Positions 24,545-34,135 are shown, counted from the stretch's first letter. The stretch: 64,000 bases of DNA from JAVJQS01 sp040218815 (GCA_040218815.1 JAVJQS010000004.1:744001-808000); one strand, 5' to 3'. The notes: generated from the sequence alone by a model not told the origin. Translations and numbers: made by a program.

Positions 24545-25524
24545 TACTTTTTTATAATGAATTCTACTTTATCTGGTTCCAAGCGAAGCAATTTTGCAAA
24601 TGTTGGAATACCTTCTATGATAACTTCAAGTTTTTTTAAGTTTTTACTTTCTGAATTGTAACTGACTTTAGCTAAAATCATATCTTCATTAAACCCCTCA
24701 TATTGACTTAAGGGCACTAAGAAAACAGCTTTGACTTCATTGGGAAAAGTTCTAATACTTGTTGCATTCACACTATTTTCTGTTTCTAACTCTAAGTTAA
24801 AGACTTTCTCAGTAAATTTTTCTACAGGAACAAAAACTTTAACCTGGGTAGGCTCAACAGTTAAATTTTCATGTAGATTATTTGTATTGAAACCGATAGT
24901 ATAACTAACAGAGTCAGCTATTTCGGAATAATTCAACTCTTTTGTTTCAATAAAGCTCAAACTATCAACAATATTTTTAGGACCAGAGACCTTTACCATT
25001 TCAGGTGTAATTATAGCTTTTCCTCGAATATTAAAGCCAGTTTTAAAACTCAATTTCAACTTTGGACGAACTGGTAAGTTTAAACTAACTTTTTCTTGAG
25101 TCTTAAAAATAATTGAATCAGTTATTATTTGCTCTAAATTCAGATCTTTATCTAATGCTTCGATTACGTTAGCTTCTAATCGAATACTTGAAAAAGCATA
25201 TAATCCATTTTTAAGTGGCCGTGCATAGTTTAAGTTAACTTCTACAGCCGAACGATCAAGACTCATTTGTTCTCCCAGTAATTCAAATCCATTGCCACTA
25301 ACTTTTATATCAATTTGTTTAGGTGGCTCCTCAGTAAGCAAAAAATCATCAGACATCTTTACATACTTTAATGGCACTCTCAAATTAGTGGTATAATTTT
25401 TTGAAAGTGCTGCTAAAAACCAAAAGGATGCTGAAAGCAATAAACAAAAAAAGAAGATTGTTACTCGTTTATCGAGGTCAATCTTCCCTTTTTTAGAATC
25501 AAAAAATAATTTTTTGATTTTCAT
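24544..25524 (-). CDS. YbbR-domain membrane-anchored protein
   Basis: A 326-residue protein with one N-terminal membrane segment (about 22-42) and an outward domain of repeated YbbR-type beta units: VPLKYVKMSDDFLLTEEPPK near 71-90, and further ones containing RPKLKLSFKTGFNIRGKA and VKVFVPVEKFTEKVF. In Firmicutes, YbbR (CdaR) proteins regulate diadenylate cyclase; in Bacteroidota the conserved place is next to coaE and yajC, as here. The role is inferred by family only. Confidence 0.85.
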   Translation of the reverse strand: MKIKKLFFDSKKGKIDLDKRVTIFFFCLLLSASFWFLAALSKNYTTNLRVPLKYVKMSDDFLLTEEPPKQIDIKVSGNGFELLGEQMSLDRSAVEVNLNYARPLKNGLYAFSSIRLEANVIEALDKDLNLEQIITDSIIFKTQEKVSLNLPVRPKLKLSFKTGFNIRGKAIITPEMVKVSGPKNIVDSLSFIETKELNYSEIADSVSYTIGFNTNNLHENLTVEPTQVKVFVPVEKFTEKVFNLELETENSVNATSIRTFPNEVKAVFLVPLSQYEGFNEDMILAKVSYNSESKNLKKLEVIIEGIPTFAKLLRLEPDKVEFIIKK

Positions 25525-25558
25525 TTTTTCACTTTAAATATTGAAGTGAAATTACGAC

Positions 25559-25891
25559 TTATTTACCGCTTTGCTTAATAGGCTCATTCGATGAAAAGTC
25601 TGAAGATACTGCTGACTTTTCAATAGTTAATCGTTGGTCTTGTCCAGCATCTATAATAATAGTATTGTCCCTAACCTCTAAAATTTTACCATGAATTCCA
25701 CCTATTGTTACTACTTTATCACCTTTAGCCAAACTCTCGCGAAACTTCTTTTGCTCCTTTTGTTTTTTCAGCTGTGGTCTAATCATAAAAAAGTAGAACA
25801 CTATAATTATTAAAATTAGTGGTAGAAAAGACATTATTCCACCACCTTCTCCTCCCGAAGGAGCCATTAAAAATATGCTATTTAAATTCAT
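25559..25891 (-). CDS. yajC: Preprotein translocase accessory subunit YajC
   Basis: A 110-residue single-pass protein. The membrane segment spans about residues 20-38 (MSFLPLILIIIVFYFFMI) and is followed by RPQLKKQKEQKKF and the YajC core KGDKVVTIGGIHGKILEV. YajC associates with SecDF in the translocase. It begins one base after the DUF1573 stop, on the same strand, and sits in its usual Bacteroidota neighbourhood. Confidence 0.96.
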   Translation of the reverse strand: MNLNSIFLMAPSGGEGGGIMSFLPLILIIIVFYFFMIRPQLKKQKEQKKFRESLAKGDKVVTIGGIHGKILEVRDNTIIIDAGQDQRLTIEKSAVSSDFSSNEPIKQSGK

Positions 25892-25892
25892 C

Positions 25893-26375
25893 TTACTTCT
25901 GGCTTGTTTCTTGTCCCGGAACTAAAACATCACCTTTGATGGCAATTACTGTTTTATTTGGAACGGTGTTCGCTACTAAGGTTACTGTTTTGTGCTGACG
26001 ACCTGATTTGCCATTGCTATCAAAAACTACTTCAATTTCTCCTTCTTGTCCTGGTCTTATCGGCTGTTTTGGCCATAAAGGTACAGTACAACCACAACTG
26101 CCTTTTGCATCAGAAATAATTAAATTACTGTTGCCGGTATTTTTAAATCGGAAACGTTGCTTCACCTTTTCTCCTTGAGAAATAGTTCCGAATTCTATTA
26201 CCTTTTGTTCAAATTCCATAGCTGGCATTTTCGATTCATCTGAATCACCCTCTTCAGCTGTTGCTGGATTATTAATTAGGTCGGTGTTTACTTCATCCTT
26301 ACTATCTGATTTTGAATCACATGCATAAGTTAAAGCGAGTAAAGCAACACTTGCCATTACAACTACTTTTTTCAT
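25893..26375 (-). CDS. DUF1573 lipoprotein
   Basis: A 160-residue exported protein. The signal peptide ends in a lipobox with C19 (ALTYAC). The mature part has the DUF1573 Ig-like fold with EFGTISQGEKVKQRFRFKNT and the hallmark GSCGCTVPLWP. A DSNGKSGRQHKTVTL strand completes the domain. Function unknown; these proteins are very common in Bacteroidota and often sit beside yajC. Confidence 0.92.
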   Translation of the reverse strand: MKKVVVMASVALLALTYACDSKSDSKDEVNTDLINNPATAEEGDSDESKMPAMEFEQKVIEFGTISQGEKVKQRFRFKNTGNSNLIISDAKGSCGCTVPLWPKQPIRPGQEGEIEVVFDSNGKSGRQHKTVTLVANTVPNKTVIAIKGDVLVPGQETSQK

Positions 26376-26437
26376 AATTTATTTAATTTTTAATTTTATT
26401 TTCAATGCGTAAAACTACACAGTCTTTACTGATTTTG

Positions 26438-27382
26438 CTATTGCATTAAACCCCTTCCGGTTTTCTTGATTTGATTATTTTTTTTAAAGTCTGCTACTAG
26501 CTTATCCAACACACCATTTATAAAAATTTTACTTTTTGGTGAGCTAAATAACTTTGATAACTCAATGTATTCATTCAAACTCACTTTAATAGGAATGGAT
26601 GAAAAGTATTTAAACTCTGTGATTGCCATTTTCATAAACAACACATCTAAAACAGCAATTCTATCCATTTCCCAGTTCTTTGTTTTTTCATCAATCAACT
26701 GGGTGTTTTCGGCATCATTGGCTATCGTTTTTCGAAATAGCTTTTTCACAAAATCAAGGTCTTCTTCCTGATCTTTATACATTTCAGGTAAAGATTTAAA
26801 CTGCTCTTTCCCTTTTATCTTCCCAATGTAACGCATGGCCATATTTATAGCATAGTCACTATCTTCGTAATCCCAATAGATACTGCGTTCCTGAAATAGA
26901 GTGTAAAAGTCTTCTGAATCTAGAATGTATTTACTTAAAATTCGTTCAACAAACTTTCGATGAGATGCAGGATGATCTTCCTCCGCCAAATAATTAGCAT
27001 AAATTTCACCCCCTTTTATCTTCTTCCAAAGTTTTCGCACAATTTCATTATCAGCGCTCCAAGAAACCTTCAAGTCAGCAACCTTTCTATTTAATGAGCT
27101 ATTGTTTCTAAGCGCCGCTATAACATAACTATCGACAAATTTTCTATTTGGATTTTTATCTTCTTCAGTAGGTAAGGCTTTATTTCTAGCCTCCTCCATT
27201 TGTACTTCAGCAGCATCAGCTAATTCTACTGGTAGAATTAAAAAATGTAAATACAATTCGTAAACTCGCTGAATGCTGAGCATCAAGTTCTTTTCTGCCT
27301 TTGCCAAATCTGCATTTTTCGACTGAAAAAAAGCATATAACGCTTGCATCACTTTTACCCGAAGTATTCGCCTATTTAGCAT
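26438..27382 (-). CDS. nusB: Transcription antitermination factor NusB, Bacteroidota long form
   Basis: A 314-residue protein with MLNRRILRVKVMQALYAF at its start, as in NusB. The classic NusB domain lies in the C-terminal half (WEMDRIAVLDVLFMKMAITE, then PIKVSLNEYIELSKLFSSPK and FINGVLDKL). It is about twice the usual 140 residues because of a long helical insertion in the middle, a known trait of the phylum. NusB with S10 binds boxA of rRNA transcripts. It precedes the DUF1573 gene on the same strand. Confidence 0.93.
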   Translation of the reverse strand: MLNRRILRVKVMQALYAFFQSKNADLAKAEKNLMLSIQRVYELYLHFLILPVELADAAEVQMEEARNKALPTEEDKNPNRKFVDSYVIAALRNNSSLNRKVADLKVSWSADNEIVRKLWKKIKGGEIYANYLAEEDHPASHRKFVERILSKYILDSEDFYTLFQERSIYWDYEDSDYAINMAMRYIGKIKGKEQFKSLPEMYKDQEEDLDFVKKLFRKTIANDAENTQLIDEKTKNWEMDRIAVLDVLFMKMAITEFKYFSSIPIKVSLNEYIELSKLFSSPKSKIFINGVLDKLVADFKKNNQIKKTGRGLMQ

Positions 27383-27385
27383 ATT

Positions 27386-28492
27386 TTAAAGGGTGCTATT
27401 TAATTTCGCCACTGAAGAAATTCGAGCTTCAGCTATTTCCATTGCTGCTGCATGAGGTGTAATATTTTTTTCTGAAGATCGCATAAAGATATCTAAAGTA
27501 GTGTTATAAATATTTTTAGTTAACTCCATTGCTTTATCCTCTGTAATTCCTTCTACTTCTCGATAAACATTAATCAAACCACCTGCATTGATTAAAAAAT
27601 CTGGGGCATATAAAATGCCTTTCTCCATCAACATTTCTCCATGCACCGTTTCGTCCAATAACTGATTATTAGCGGCCCCAGCAATTATAGCGCATTTCAA
27701 TCTTCCAATAGTATTATCATTTACAGTTGCCCCTAGTGCACAGGGTGCATAAATATCCATATCAATATCATAAATGGCATCTCCTTCTACAACACTAGCA
27801 CCGTACTTTTCAGCAATACCTTTAACTCTCTCTTGGTTTATGTCTGCAACTGTTACGTTTGCTCCTTCTTCTGAAATATGTTTTACCAAAGTTTCTCCTA
27901 CATGACCTACTCCTTGTACAGTAATGTTTCTACCTTTTAAAGAATCATCGCCAAATTTAAACTTGGCAGCTGCTTTCATTCCCATATAAACACCATAAGC
28001 AGTAACAGGTGAAGGATCACCACTACCACCCATGTCCTTAGGTAAACCGCTTACATGTTTGGTTTCCATGTTCACAAATTTCATGTCCTGAGGACTAATT
28101 CCAACATCTTCAGCAGTAATGTATTTTCCATTCAGACTATCTACAAATCGACCAAAACGACGAAAAAGTGCCTCTGATTTTTGTGTGTAGGAATCACCTA
28201 TGATCACCGCTTTTCCACCGCCTAAATTCAACCCACTAATGGCAGCCTTATAAGACATCCCTCTTGATAAACGCAACACATCGTTCAATGCTTCTAATTC
28301 GTTATCGTACTTCCACATTCTAGTACCACCTAATGCAGGCCCTAGAGTAGTGTTATGAATAGCAATAATGGCTTTTAAGCCTGTTTCTTTATCTTGGCAA
28401 AATACAACTTGCTCGTGCTCCATTTCGCTCATTTTCGCAATTACAGGGTTTAGATCGTCTCCTAATTTCTCAATTTCTATAAGCTCTTCCAT
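27386..28492 (-). CDS. Leucine dehydrogenase (Glu/Leu/Phe/Val dehydrogenase family)
   Basis: A 368-residue NAD-dependent amino-acid dehydrogenase. The signature TTLGPALGGTRMWKY precedes the catalytic segment SGLNLGGGKAVIIGD (catalytic lysine in GGGK). The Rossmann half carries ITVQGVGHVGETLVKHI, and the C-terminal end has APDFLINAGGLINVY. Leucine dehydrogenase deaminates branched-chain amino acids to keto acids, which supplies the iso-branched acyl starters typical of this phylum. Its stop is 3 bases before nusB. It is divergent from the ABC exporter gene. Confidence 0.9.
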   Translation of the reverse strand: MEELIEIEKLGDDLNPVIAKMSEMEHEQVVFCQDKETGLKAIIAIHNTTLGPALGGTRMWKYDNELEALNDVLRLSRGMSYKAAISGLNLGGGKAVIIGDSYTQKSEALFRRFGRFVDSLNGKYITAEDVGISPQDMKFVNMETKHVSGLPKDMGGSGDPSPVTAYGVYMGMKAAAKFKFGDDSLKGRNITVQGVGHVGETLVKHISEEGANVTVADINQERVKGIAEKYGASVVEGDAIYDIDMDIYAPCALGATVNDNTIGRLKCAIIAGAANNQLLDETVHGEMLMEKGILYAPDFLINAGGLINVYREVEGITEDKAMELTKNIYNTTLDIFMRSSEKNITPHAAAMEIAEARISSVAKLNSTL

Positions 28493-28506
28493 TCTTCAAT
28501 ATTAAG

Positions 28507-28538
28507 TTGATGTATCAAATTTGTTTATCCTAATTTTG
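28507..28538 (+). promoter_or_regulatory. Candidate promoter for the MsbA-like exporter
   Basis: TTG at 28507-28509 and TAATTTTG at 28531-28538 are spaced by 21 bases, close to the Bacteroidota TTG-N19-TAnnTTTG pattern. It lies 76 bases before the gene start. Confidence 0.45.
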
Positions 28539-28614
28539 TAAGGCATATATCGCTTCAAAAAAGGATTGCAAAAATATCTATAATATCTAAGTATAAAAAG
28601 CCGCAAAACAGTCA

Positions 28615-30468
28615 ATGAAATCCCTCAAGTACCTCAATAAATATCTTTGGAAATACCGCTCACGGTTGATATTGGGTGTGCTATTTGTGGGCATATCGAA
28701 TGTATTTGCGATATATCCAGCAATGATTATTCGCGAAGCATTCGATGCAGTAGCTGAATCGGATGAATTGAAAAAGTTTGCCGAAAAGACCACTTCAGTC
28801 CAGCCAAAAAAAACAAGTGGGTTAGGAATTTTTGATGATTTTTTGCAGGACCTTGACTTAGGAGAAATGTTACTATTTTTTGCCGGATTAGTTTTATTAA
28901 TGGCATTTCTAAAAGGAATTTTTACATTTTTTACTCGACAAACAATCATTATCATGTCTCGATTGATTGAGTATGATTTAAAAAATGAAATCTACAAACA
29001 CTACCAAGAACTGAGTATGTCGTTTTACAAAAAAAACAACACTGGCGACATCATGAATAGGATAAGTGAAGATGTGAATAGAGTACGAATGTACTTAGGT
29101 CCAGGCATCATGTATACTATTAATTTGGTAGCTCTATTTGTAATGGTTGTTAGTGTGATGCTCAGTATTGATGTTGAACTAACACTTTATGCTTTAGTAC
29201 CATTGCCAATACTTTCTGTCTTGATTTACATTGTTAGCAATAAAATCAATAAAAAAAGTGAAGTTGTGCAACGTCAATTATCAAAACTCTCCACTTTTTC
29301 ACAAGAAAGTTTCTCAGGCATCAGAATTATCAAATCTTTTGTGAAAGGAAAGTACATGAATATGGTCTTAAAAAAAGAGGCAGAAGACTACAAGGAAAAG
29401 AACTTAGATCTCGTAAAATTGGAAGCTTTCTTTTTCCCCATTATGATGATGCTGATTGGCTTAAGTACAATTTTGACTGTTTATATCGGTGGCATGAAGG
29501 TGATTGAAGGACAAGGAGCACCAGGCAGTTTGACTATTGGAAACATTGCTGAATTTGTTATTTACGTGAATATGCTAACCTGGCCGGTGACTGCTCTAGG
29601 TTGGGTAACCTCCTTGATACAGCGTGCAGCTGCCTCTCAAACTCGAATAAATGAGTTTTTAGAAACTACTCCAGACATCATTAATCCTAGCCAAAATCCA
29701 CAAGAAATTGAGGGTAAAATTGAGTTTAAAAACGTTTCTTTCACCTATGAAGAGTCAGGAACAGAAGCACTTAAAGACATTAACTTTGAAGTTAATCCTG
29801 GTGAAACTCTTGCTATAATTGGCAAAACTGGTTCAGGGAAATCAACCTTAGCAGATTTAATTTGTCGTTTATTTGACACTACGAGTGGAGAAATTTACAT
29901 TGATGGATGTGACATCACTAAATTGAATTTAAATAGTCTTAGAAGCAACATTGGCTATGTTCCTCAAGATGTATTTTTATTTTCGGATAGCATAAGAAAT
30001 AACATCTCATTTGGCATCACTAATGAAGAAGTCTCCCTAGAAAAAATAGAGAAAGCGGCAAGAAACGCAGCTATTCATAGCAACATAGCTAATTTTAAAA
30101 ACGCTTATGAAACAACATTGGGTGAAAGAGGAATTACTCTTTCAGGAGGACAAAAGCAACGAATTTCGATTGCTCGTGCTATAATTGACGAGCCAAATAT
30201 TTTAATTTTTGACGATTGTTTATCTGCTGTTGATACTGAAACTGAAGAAGAAATTTTAAATAATTTAAAGCGTATAATGACTAAAACCACCTCTATTATT
30301 ATTAGTCATCGAATTTCATCTGTTAAACACGCCAACCACATCTTGGTATTAGATGATGGCAATATCGTAGAGAAAGGAACGCATAATGAATTAATGAGGC
30401 TTCAAGGAGAGTATTATGAAACGCATCAGAAACAATTATTGGAAGATGAAAAATCTATTGTCTCTTAA
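28615..30468 (+). CDS. ABC transporter, fused permease and ATPase (MsbA-like)
   Basis: A 617-residue half-transporter. The membrane domain has six segments (about 20-340) with the coupling DIMNRISEDVNRVRMYLGPG. The ATPase has Walker A GKTGSGKST, the YVPQDVFLF Q-loop, the signature LSGGQKQRISIARAI, Walker B ILIFDDCLSAVD, and the switch ISHR. The Walker B line ends in D-D rather than D-E: the catalytic glutamate position is an aspartate, a variant seen in some exporters. It is probably a lipid or lipophile flippase. An insert of about 35 residues lies after membrane segment 1. Confidence 0.92.
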   Translation: MKSLKYLNKYLWKYRSRLILGVLFVGISNVFAIYPAMIIREAFDAVAESDELKKFAEKTTSVQPKKTSGLGIFDDFLQDLDLGEMLLFFAGLVLLMAFLKGIFTFFTRQTIIIMSRLIEYDLKNEIYKHYQELSMSFYKKNNTGDIMNRISEDVNRVRMYLGPGIMYTINLVALFVMVVSVMLSIDVELTLYALVPLPILSVLIYIVSNKINKKSEVVQRQLSKLSTFSQESFSGIRIIKSFVKGKYMNMVLKKEAEDYKEKNLDLVKLEAFFFPIMMMLIGLSTILTVYIGGMKVIEGQGAPGSLTIGNIAEFVIYVNMLTWPVTALGWVTSLIQRAAASQTRINEFLETTPDIINPSQNPQEIEGKIEFKNVSFTYEESGTEALKDINFEVNPGETLAIIGKTGSGKSTLADLICRLFDTTSGEIYIDGCDITKLNLNSLRSNIGYVPQDVFLFSDSIRNNISFGITNEEVSLEKIEKAARNAAIHSNIANFKNAYETTLGERGITLSGGQKQRISIARAIIDEPNILIFDDCLSAVDTETEEEILNNLKRIMTKTTSIIISHRISSVKHANHILVLDDGNIVEKGTHNELMRLQGEYYETHQKQLLEDEKSIVS

Positions 30469-30547
30469 AAACAATAAAGATTTTTTTTAGTTAGATTTGT
30501 TTAACACTAAATTTTAGGATAAATCTATAGAAAAAAACTACCAACTG

Positions 30548-30973
30548 ATGAAGGATAATGCGAATGAAGGTTCAAAGCGAAGAGCCGATGATATTTACTC
30601 TAAATCGCTAAGGGCAGGAAATAGAACATACTTTTTCGATGTAAAATCAACCAAGTCAGATGACTTATACTTAACGATTACAGAAAGTAAAAGACGGTTT
30701 AACAACGACAACGGCAAGTTTTTTTATGAAAAGCATAAGCTCTTTTTATATCCAGAAGATTTTGCAAGCTTCACAGAGAATTTAGAAGCTACTCTTGACA
30801 AAATATCAGAACTGAATGGAGGGAAAGAAATCATTCCACGAGAAGAATTAGAAGAAAAGCGAAAAGAAGAAAAATCTCATACTAATTCTGAAAATGAAAA
30901 TACTGAAAAAGAAGTTAGCAAAGACTTTTCTGATGTAAGTTTTGAGGATCTAGGAAGTGAAAAGGACAATTAA
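30548..30973 (+). CDS. PUR-family nucleic-acid-binding protein (DUF3276)
   Basis: A 141-residue protein of the small PUR family of Bacteroidota. The conserved part is residues 10-90 (AGNRTYFFDVKSTKSDDLYL, ITESKRRF and FLYPEDFASFTENLE). The fold resembles the PUR repeat that binds single-stranded nucleic acid. The C-terminal 45 residues are acidic and lysine-rich and look disordered. It lies downstream of the exporter, with a possible TAGATTTG -7 box at 30492. Confidence 0.88.
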   Translation: MKDNANEGSKRRADDIYSKSLRAGNRTYFFDVKSTKSDDLYLTITESKRRFNNDNGKFFYEKHKLFLYPEDFASFTENLEATLDKISELNGGKEIIPREELEEKRKEEKSHTNSENENTEKEVSKDFSDVSFEDLGSEKDN

Positions 30974-31046
30974 AATCTCTTTGGTTGAAAATCGAATTCT
31001 TTTTTTCATTTAACCAGAATGCTTAACTACAAATCACTAGCTCTAT

Positions 31047-31715
31047 CTAGAAACTAAAGCCTAGAAAAATTGAAAAAACAGAATTTTTCTCATTCTTAAA
31101 TGCATTCGAAGAAACTTCATTACCTGCAACTGTAAAATTTTGCTCTTTACCTACATTCGTTAAACCATAATCGTATCGAGCACCAATTTTTAAAATATCA
31201 AATTCAAACCCAGCACCTAAAGCTATTCCATACTCCAATCGTTCAAATTCATCAGGATCTAAATCATTTGCAAAATCGAAAGAATTATCATTGGAATTAT
31301 TTTCAACATCAGCATTTACCATATAAGCTACATATGGACCGGCATGAACATTCAGTTTTTGACCTAAATTAACCACAGCCAGTAAGGGAATTTCTATATA
31401 TCCAAATTTTTGTGTTATCTCACCGCTTCCTAAGGCGCCTAAATTATAGTCAACCTCAGAACCTTTAGTGTTATAGAGCAATTCTGGCTGTATTGCTAAA
31501 AAATCTGTTAAGGCAAACTTAAAAAATAACCCACCCTGATAACCAAACCTTAAGTTTTGATCATTTATATCGTCATTTGTGCTGTGAAAATTTGAAAAAT
31601 TTATTCCACCTTTAATTCCAAATTTGTTTTCACCATCTTGCGCGAAAGTTGAACAAATTGAACTTAAAAAAATTGAAAGAAATATAGCTTTGTATGTAAT
31701 TTTTGAAATTTTCAC
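31047..31715 (-). CDS. Outer-membrane beta-barrel protein (PorT-like)
   Basis: A 222-residue protein with a signal peptide (about 1-25, ending in TFAQ) and alternating beta strands that begin FGIKGGINFSNF. Strand segments such as YIEIPLLAVVNLGQKLNVHA and GIALGAGFEFDILKIGARYD are typical of the OmpA-like or PorT-like eight-strand barrels. The end NSVFSIFLGFSF finishes with an aromatic residue, as needed for outer-membrane insertion. Substrate unknown. Confidence 0.88.
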   Translation of the reverse strand: MKISKITYKAIFLSIFLSSICSTFAQDGENKFGIKGGINFSNFHSTNDDINDQNLRFGYQGGLFFKFALTDFLAIQPELLYNTKGSEVDYNLGALGSGEITQKFGYIEIPLLAVVNLGQKLNVHAGPYVAYMVNADVENNSNDNSFDFANDLDPDEFERLEYGIALGAGFEFDILKIGARYDYGLTNVGKEQNFTVAGNEVSSNAFKNEKNSVFSIFLGFSF

Positions 31716-31923
31716 TTTATTTAATTTAATGGTTTCATTGATAACTGAAAATAACGTACCATCTTAATGATTAGAGTTATCTTATTCAGATTCTGACGAA
31801 TACAATTAAAACAACTTATACAAACTGTTGTACTTTTTCTACAAATGTTTATTAATGGTAGCTCCTAATTTAGAATTTGTGAATAAAATACAAAATTCAA
31901 GTAGTTCTAGCTCTTCTGGCATT

Positions 31924-31953
31924 TTGCATTCGCTCAAATATCAGTTACCTTTG
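31924..31953 (+). promoter_or_regulatory. Strong Bacteroidota promoter before the alpha-oxoamine synthase gene
   Basis: TTG at 31924-31926 and TACCTTTG at 31946-31953 are separated by exactly 19 bases, an ideal match to TTG-N19-TAnnTTTG. The ATG follows 23 bases later, so the leader is short. Confidence 0.75.
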
Positions 31954-31976
31954 CACCTTCGTACAAACAAAACTTA

Positions 31977-33221
31977 ATGAGAGATTTATTTGATAAACTT
32001 AATGCTAATCCAGGTCCTTTAGGACAGCATGCTAAAGAAAGTCATGGTTATTTTACCTTTCCAAAACTGGAAGGAGAAATAAACAATAGAATGACCTTTA
32101 GAGGTAAAGAAGTATTGCAATGGAGCTTAAATAACTACTTGGGCTTATCTAATCATCCAGAAATTAGAAAAGTAGACGCTAAGGCGTCAAAAAAATGGGG
32201 ATTAGGTTACCCTATGGGAGCTAGAATGATGTCTGGTAATACCCCGCTGCATGAGAAACTAGAGAAAGAACTTGCTGAGTTCGTTATGAAGCATGATTCT
32301 ATTCTATTAAATTTTGGTTATCAAGGCTGTATGTCAGCTATTGACGCATTAGTAGATCGAAATGATGTAATTGTGTATGATGCTGAGTCGCATGCTTGTA
32401 TTATTGATGGTGTTAGACTTCATCAAGGGAAGCGATATGTTTACAAGCACAACGATATAGAAAACCTTGAAAAGCAGCTAGAGCGAGCCACAAAGTTAGC
32501 TGAAGAGCAAAATGGAGCAATAATGGTTATTACTGAAGGTGTTTTTGGAATGAGTGGGAACCAAGGTAAATTGAAAGAAATAATTGCTTTAAAGGAAAAG
32601 TATAATTTCCGCCTTTTTGTAGATGATGCTCATGGTATCGGAACAATGGGCAAAACTGGAGCTGGAACCGGAGAAGAGCAAGGAGTTCAAGATGGCATTG
32701 ATATTTATTTTGGAACTTTCGCCAAATCTTTTGCTAGTATTGGAGCTTTTATAGCAGGAAATGAGAACGTTGTAAATTACTTGAGGTATAATATGCGATC
32801 CCAAATATTTGCAAAATCATTGCCAATGCCTCTAGTTATTGGAGCAAGAAAGCGATTAAAGATGATGAAAACAATGCCCGAATTAAAGGATAAGTTGTGG
32901 ACTATCGCTAATGCACTGCAAAAGGGCTTGAAAAATGCTGGTTTTAATATTGGTTCCACTAACTCTCAAGTTACTCCGGTAATATTAGAAGGAGGCTTAG
33001 GCGAAGCAACTAACTTAACCCTAGATTTACGTGAAAATCATGATTTATTTTGTTCTATCGTAGTATATCCTGTTATACCTAGGGGAATGATTATTTTAAG
33101 ATTGATTCCAACAGCAATGCACACCTTAGAAGATGTAAATTATACGATTGAAACTTTTACAAAAGTAAAATCTAAATTGGAAGCTGGAGAATATAAATCA
33201 GATGAGATTGCTGCAGTATAG
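31977..33221 (+). CDS. Alpha-oxoamine synthase: serine palmitoyltransferase or cysteate acyltransferase type
   Basis: A 414-residue PLP enzyme that condenses an acyl-CoA with an amino acid. The PLP site shows LFVDDAHGIGTMG and the lysine in FGTFAKSFASIGAF. N-terminal LQWSLNNYLGLSNHPEIRK and MMSGNTPLHEKLEKELA are the usual family blocks. In this phylum the closest roles are serine palmitoyltransferase for sphingolipids and cysteate fatty-acyltransferase for sulfonolipids (capnines); glycine C-acetyltransferase is less likely. Sequence alone does not decide the substrate. It is a single gene with its own strong promoter and terminator. Confidence 0.82.
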   Translation: MRDLFDKLNANPGPLGQHAKESHGYFTFPKLEGEINNRMTFRGKEVLQWSLNNYLGLSNHPEIRKVDAKASKKWGLGYPMGARMMSGNTPLHEKLEKELAEFVMKHDSILLNFGYQGCMSAIDALVDRNDVIVYDAESHACIIDGVRLHQGKRYVYKHNDIENLEKQLERATKLAEEQNGAIMVITEGVFGMSGNQGKLKEIIALKEKYNFRLFVDDAHGIGTMGKTGAGTGEEQGVQDGIDIYFGTFAKSFASIGAFIAGNENVVNYLRYNMRSQIFAKSLPMPLVIGARKRLKMMKTMPELKDKLWTIANALQKGLKNAGFNIGSTNSQVTPVILEGGLGEATNLTLDLRENHDLFCSIVVYPVIPRGMIILRLIPTAMHTLEDVNYTIETFTKVKSKLEAGEYKSDEIAAV

Positions 33222-33243
33222 ATAGCTATCTGAATCGTATTAG

Positions 33244-33277
33244 AAAAAAAAAGACCGATAACTCGGTCTTTTTTTTT
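33244..33277. terminator. Bidirectional terminator between convergent genes
   Basis: An AAAAAAAAAGACCGA arm pairs with TCGGTCTTTTTTTTT around a TAAC loop. It serves the upstream synthase (plus strand) and, with the opposite T-run, the hydrolase gene (minus strand). Confidence 0.92.
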
Positions 33278-33295
33278 CTAATATGCTAGTTTATT

Positions 33296-34135
33296 TTAAA
33301 GCTTTTCCATCAAAAATTCATAGGCTTTTTCATTTGCTTCTTTGGCAGCTTTCTCTTTGTAATGGCCGCCTGACGGATTAGCAAATGCATGGTCAGCATC
33401 AAATGCTAATATTTCAACCACTTTGTTTACTTGCTTCATATTCGCTTGAAAGGCTTTAGCCACATTTTCATTAATCCACTCATCTTGAGTTCCATAAATA
33501 AATAGCACTTCAGCGTTTAAGGCTTTTAATTGCTCCTCCTCTTTCACGGGCATGCCATAATATATGACACATGCAGTTGATTTATCCCCAGCTTGAATTG
33601 CCGCTCTCAATGACCACCCACCACCAAAACACCAACCAATTGTTGCCAACTCTGCGTCTAAAGGGAGAGTTTCAATAGCAGCGTCAATTATTGACTTAAT
33701 TCTTTCTTCGTCTACACTACTCATGTATTCTTGAGCTTCCTCCCTTGTTGTGGCCACTTTTCCGTCATATAAGTCCAGTGCCAATACATTTACATTACCC
33801 AATTTTTCAAACCACTTGTTTGCCTCATTTTTAATATGATTATTTAGTCCCCACCACTCATGGATTACAAAAAGATAGTTCTTAGTCTTCTTCTCACTTT
33901 TAATTTGATAGGCAGCAGCAGCTTCTCCATCCTTAACTGGAATTGAAATCATTTCACCTCTAATATTTGAAGCGATTGCTTTAGGCTCAGCATGCTTTTC
34001 AGCAAAACCTTCCTCTTTACTTAATTCGGAAAACTCCTCAGTTGAAGTAGTTGCCTCATTTATTTTTTGATTTCTACCGCACCCTATTAAAATGACTAAT
34101 ACAGCAAGATGGCCAATTTTTAAAAGTTTTCTCAT
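33296..34135 (-). CDS. Dienelactone-hydrolase-family lipoprotein
   Basis: A 279-residue alpha/beta hydrolase with a lipoprotein signal ending LIGCGRN. FVIHEWWGLNNHIKNEANKW is the DLH opening. The nucleophile is the cysteine in IGWCFGGGWSL, which marks dienelactone hydrolases, as opposed to the serine of most esterases. An aspartate in IYGTQDEWI and a histidine in DADHAFANP complete the triad. It probably hydrolyses small esters or lactones at the cell envelope. Confidence 0.88.
   Translation of the reverse strand: MRKLLKIGHLAVLVILIGCGRNQKINEATTSTEEFSELSKEEGFAEKHAEPKAIASNIRGEMISIPVKDGEAAAAYQIKSEKKTKNYLFVIHEWWGLNNHIKNEANKWFEKLGNVNVLALDLYDGKVATTREEAQEYMSSVDEERIKSIIDAAIETLPLDAELATIGWCFGGGWSLRAAIQAGDKSTACVIYYGMPVKEEEQLKALNAEVLFIYGTQDEWINENVAKAFQANMKQVNKVVEILAFDADHAFANPSGGHYKEKAAKEANEKAYEFLMEKL

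Noticed and set aside
28587..28955. Minus-strand frame of 122 codons
   Set aside because: It is antisense to the first part of the MsbA-like exporter and crosses its start region.
29800..30330. MsbA-like exporter as a degenerate ATPase because Walker B ends in Asp
   Set aside because: All other motifs are intact and Asp at this place occurs in active exporters, so inactivity cannot be concluded.
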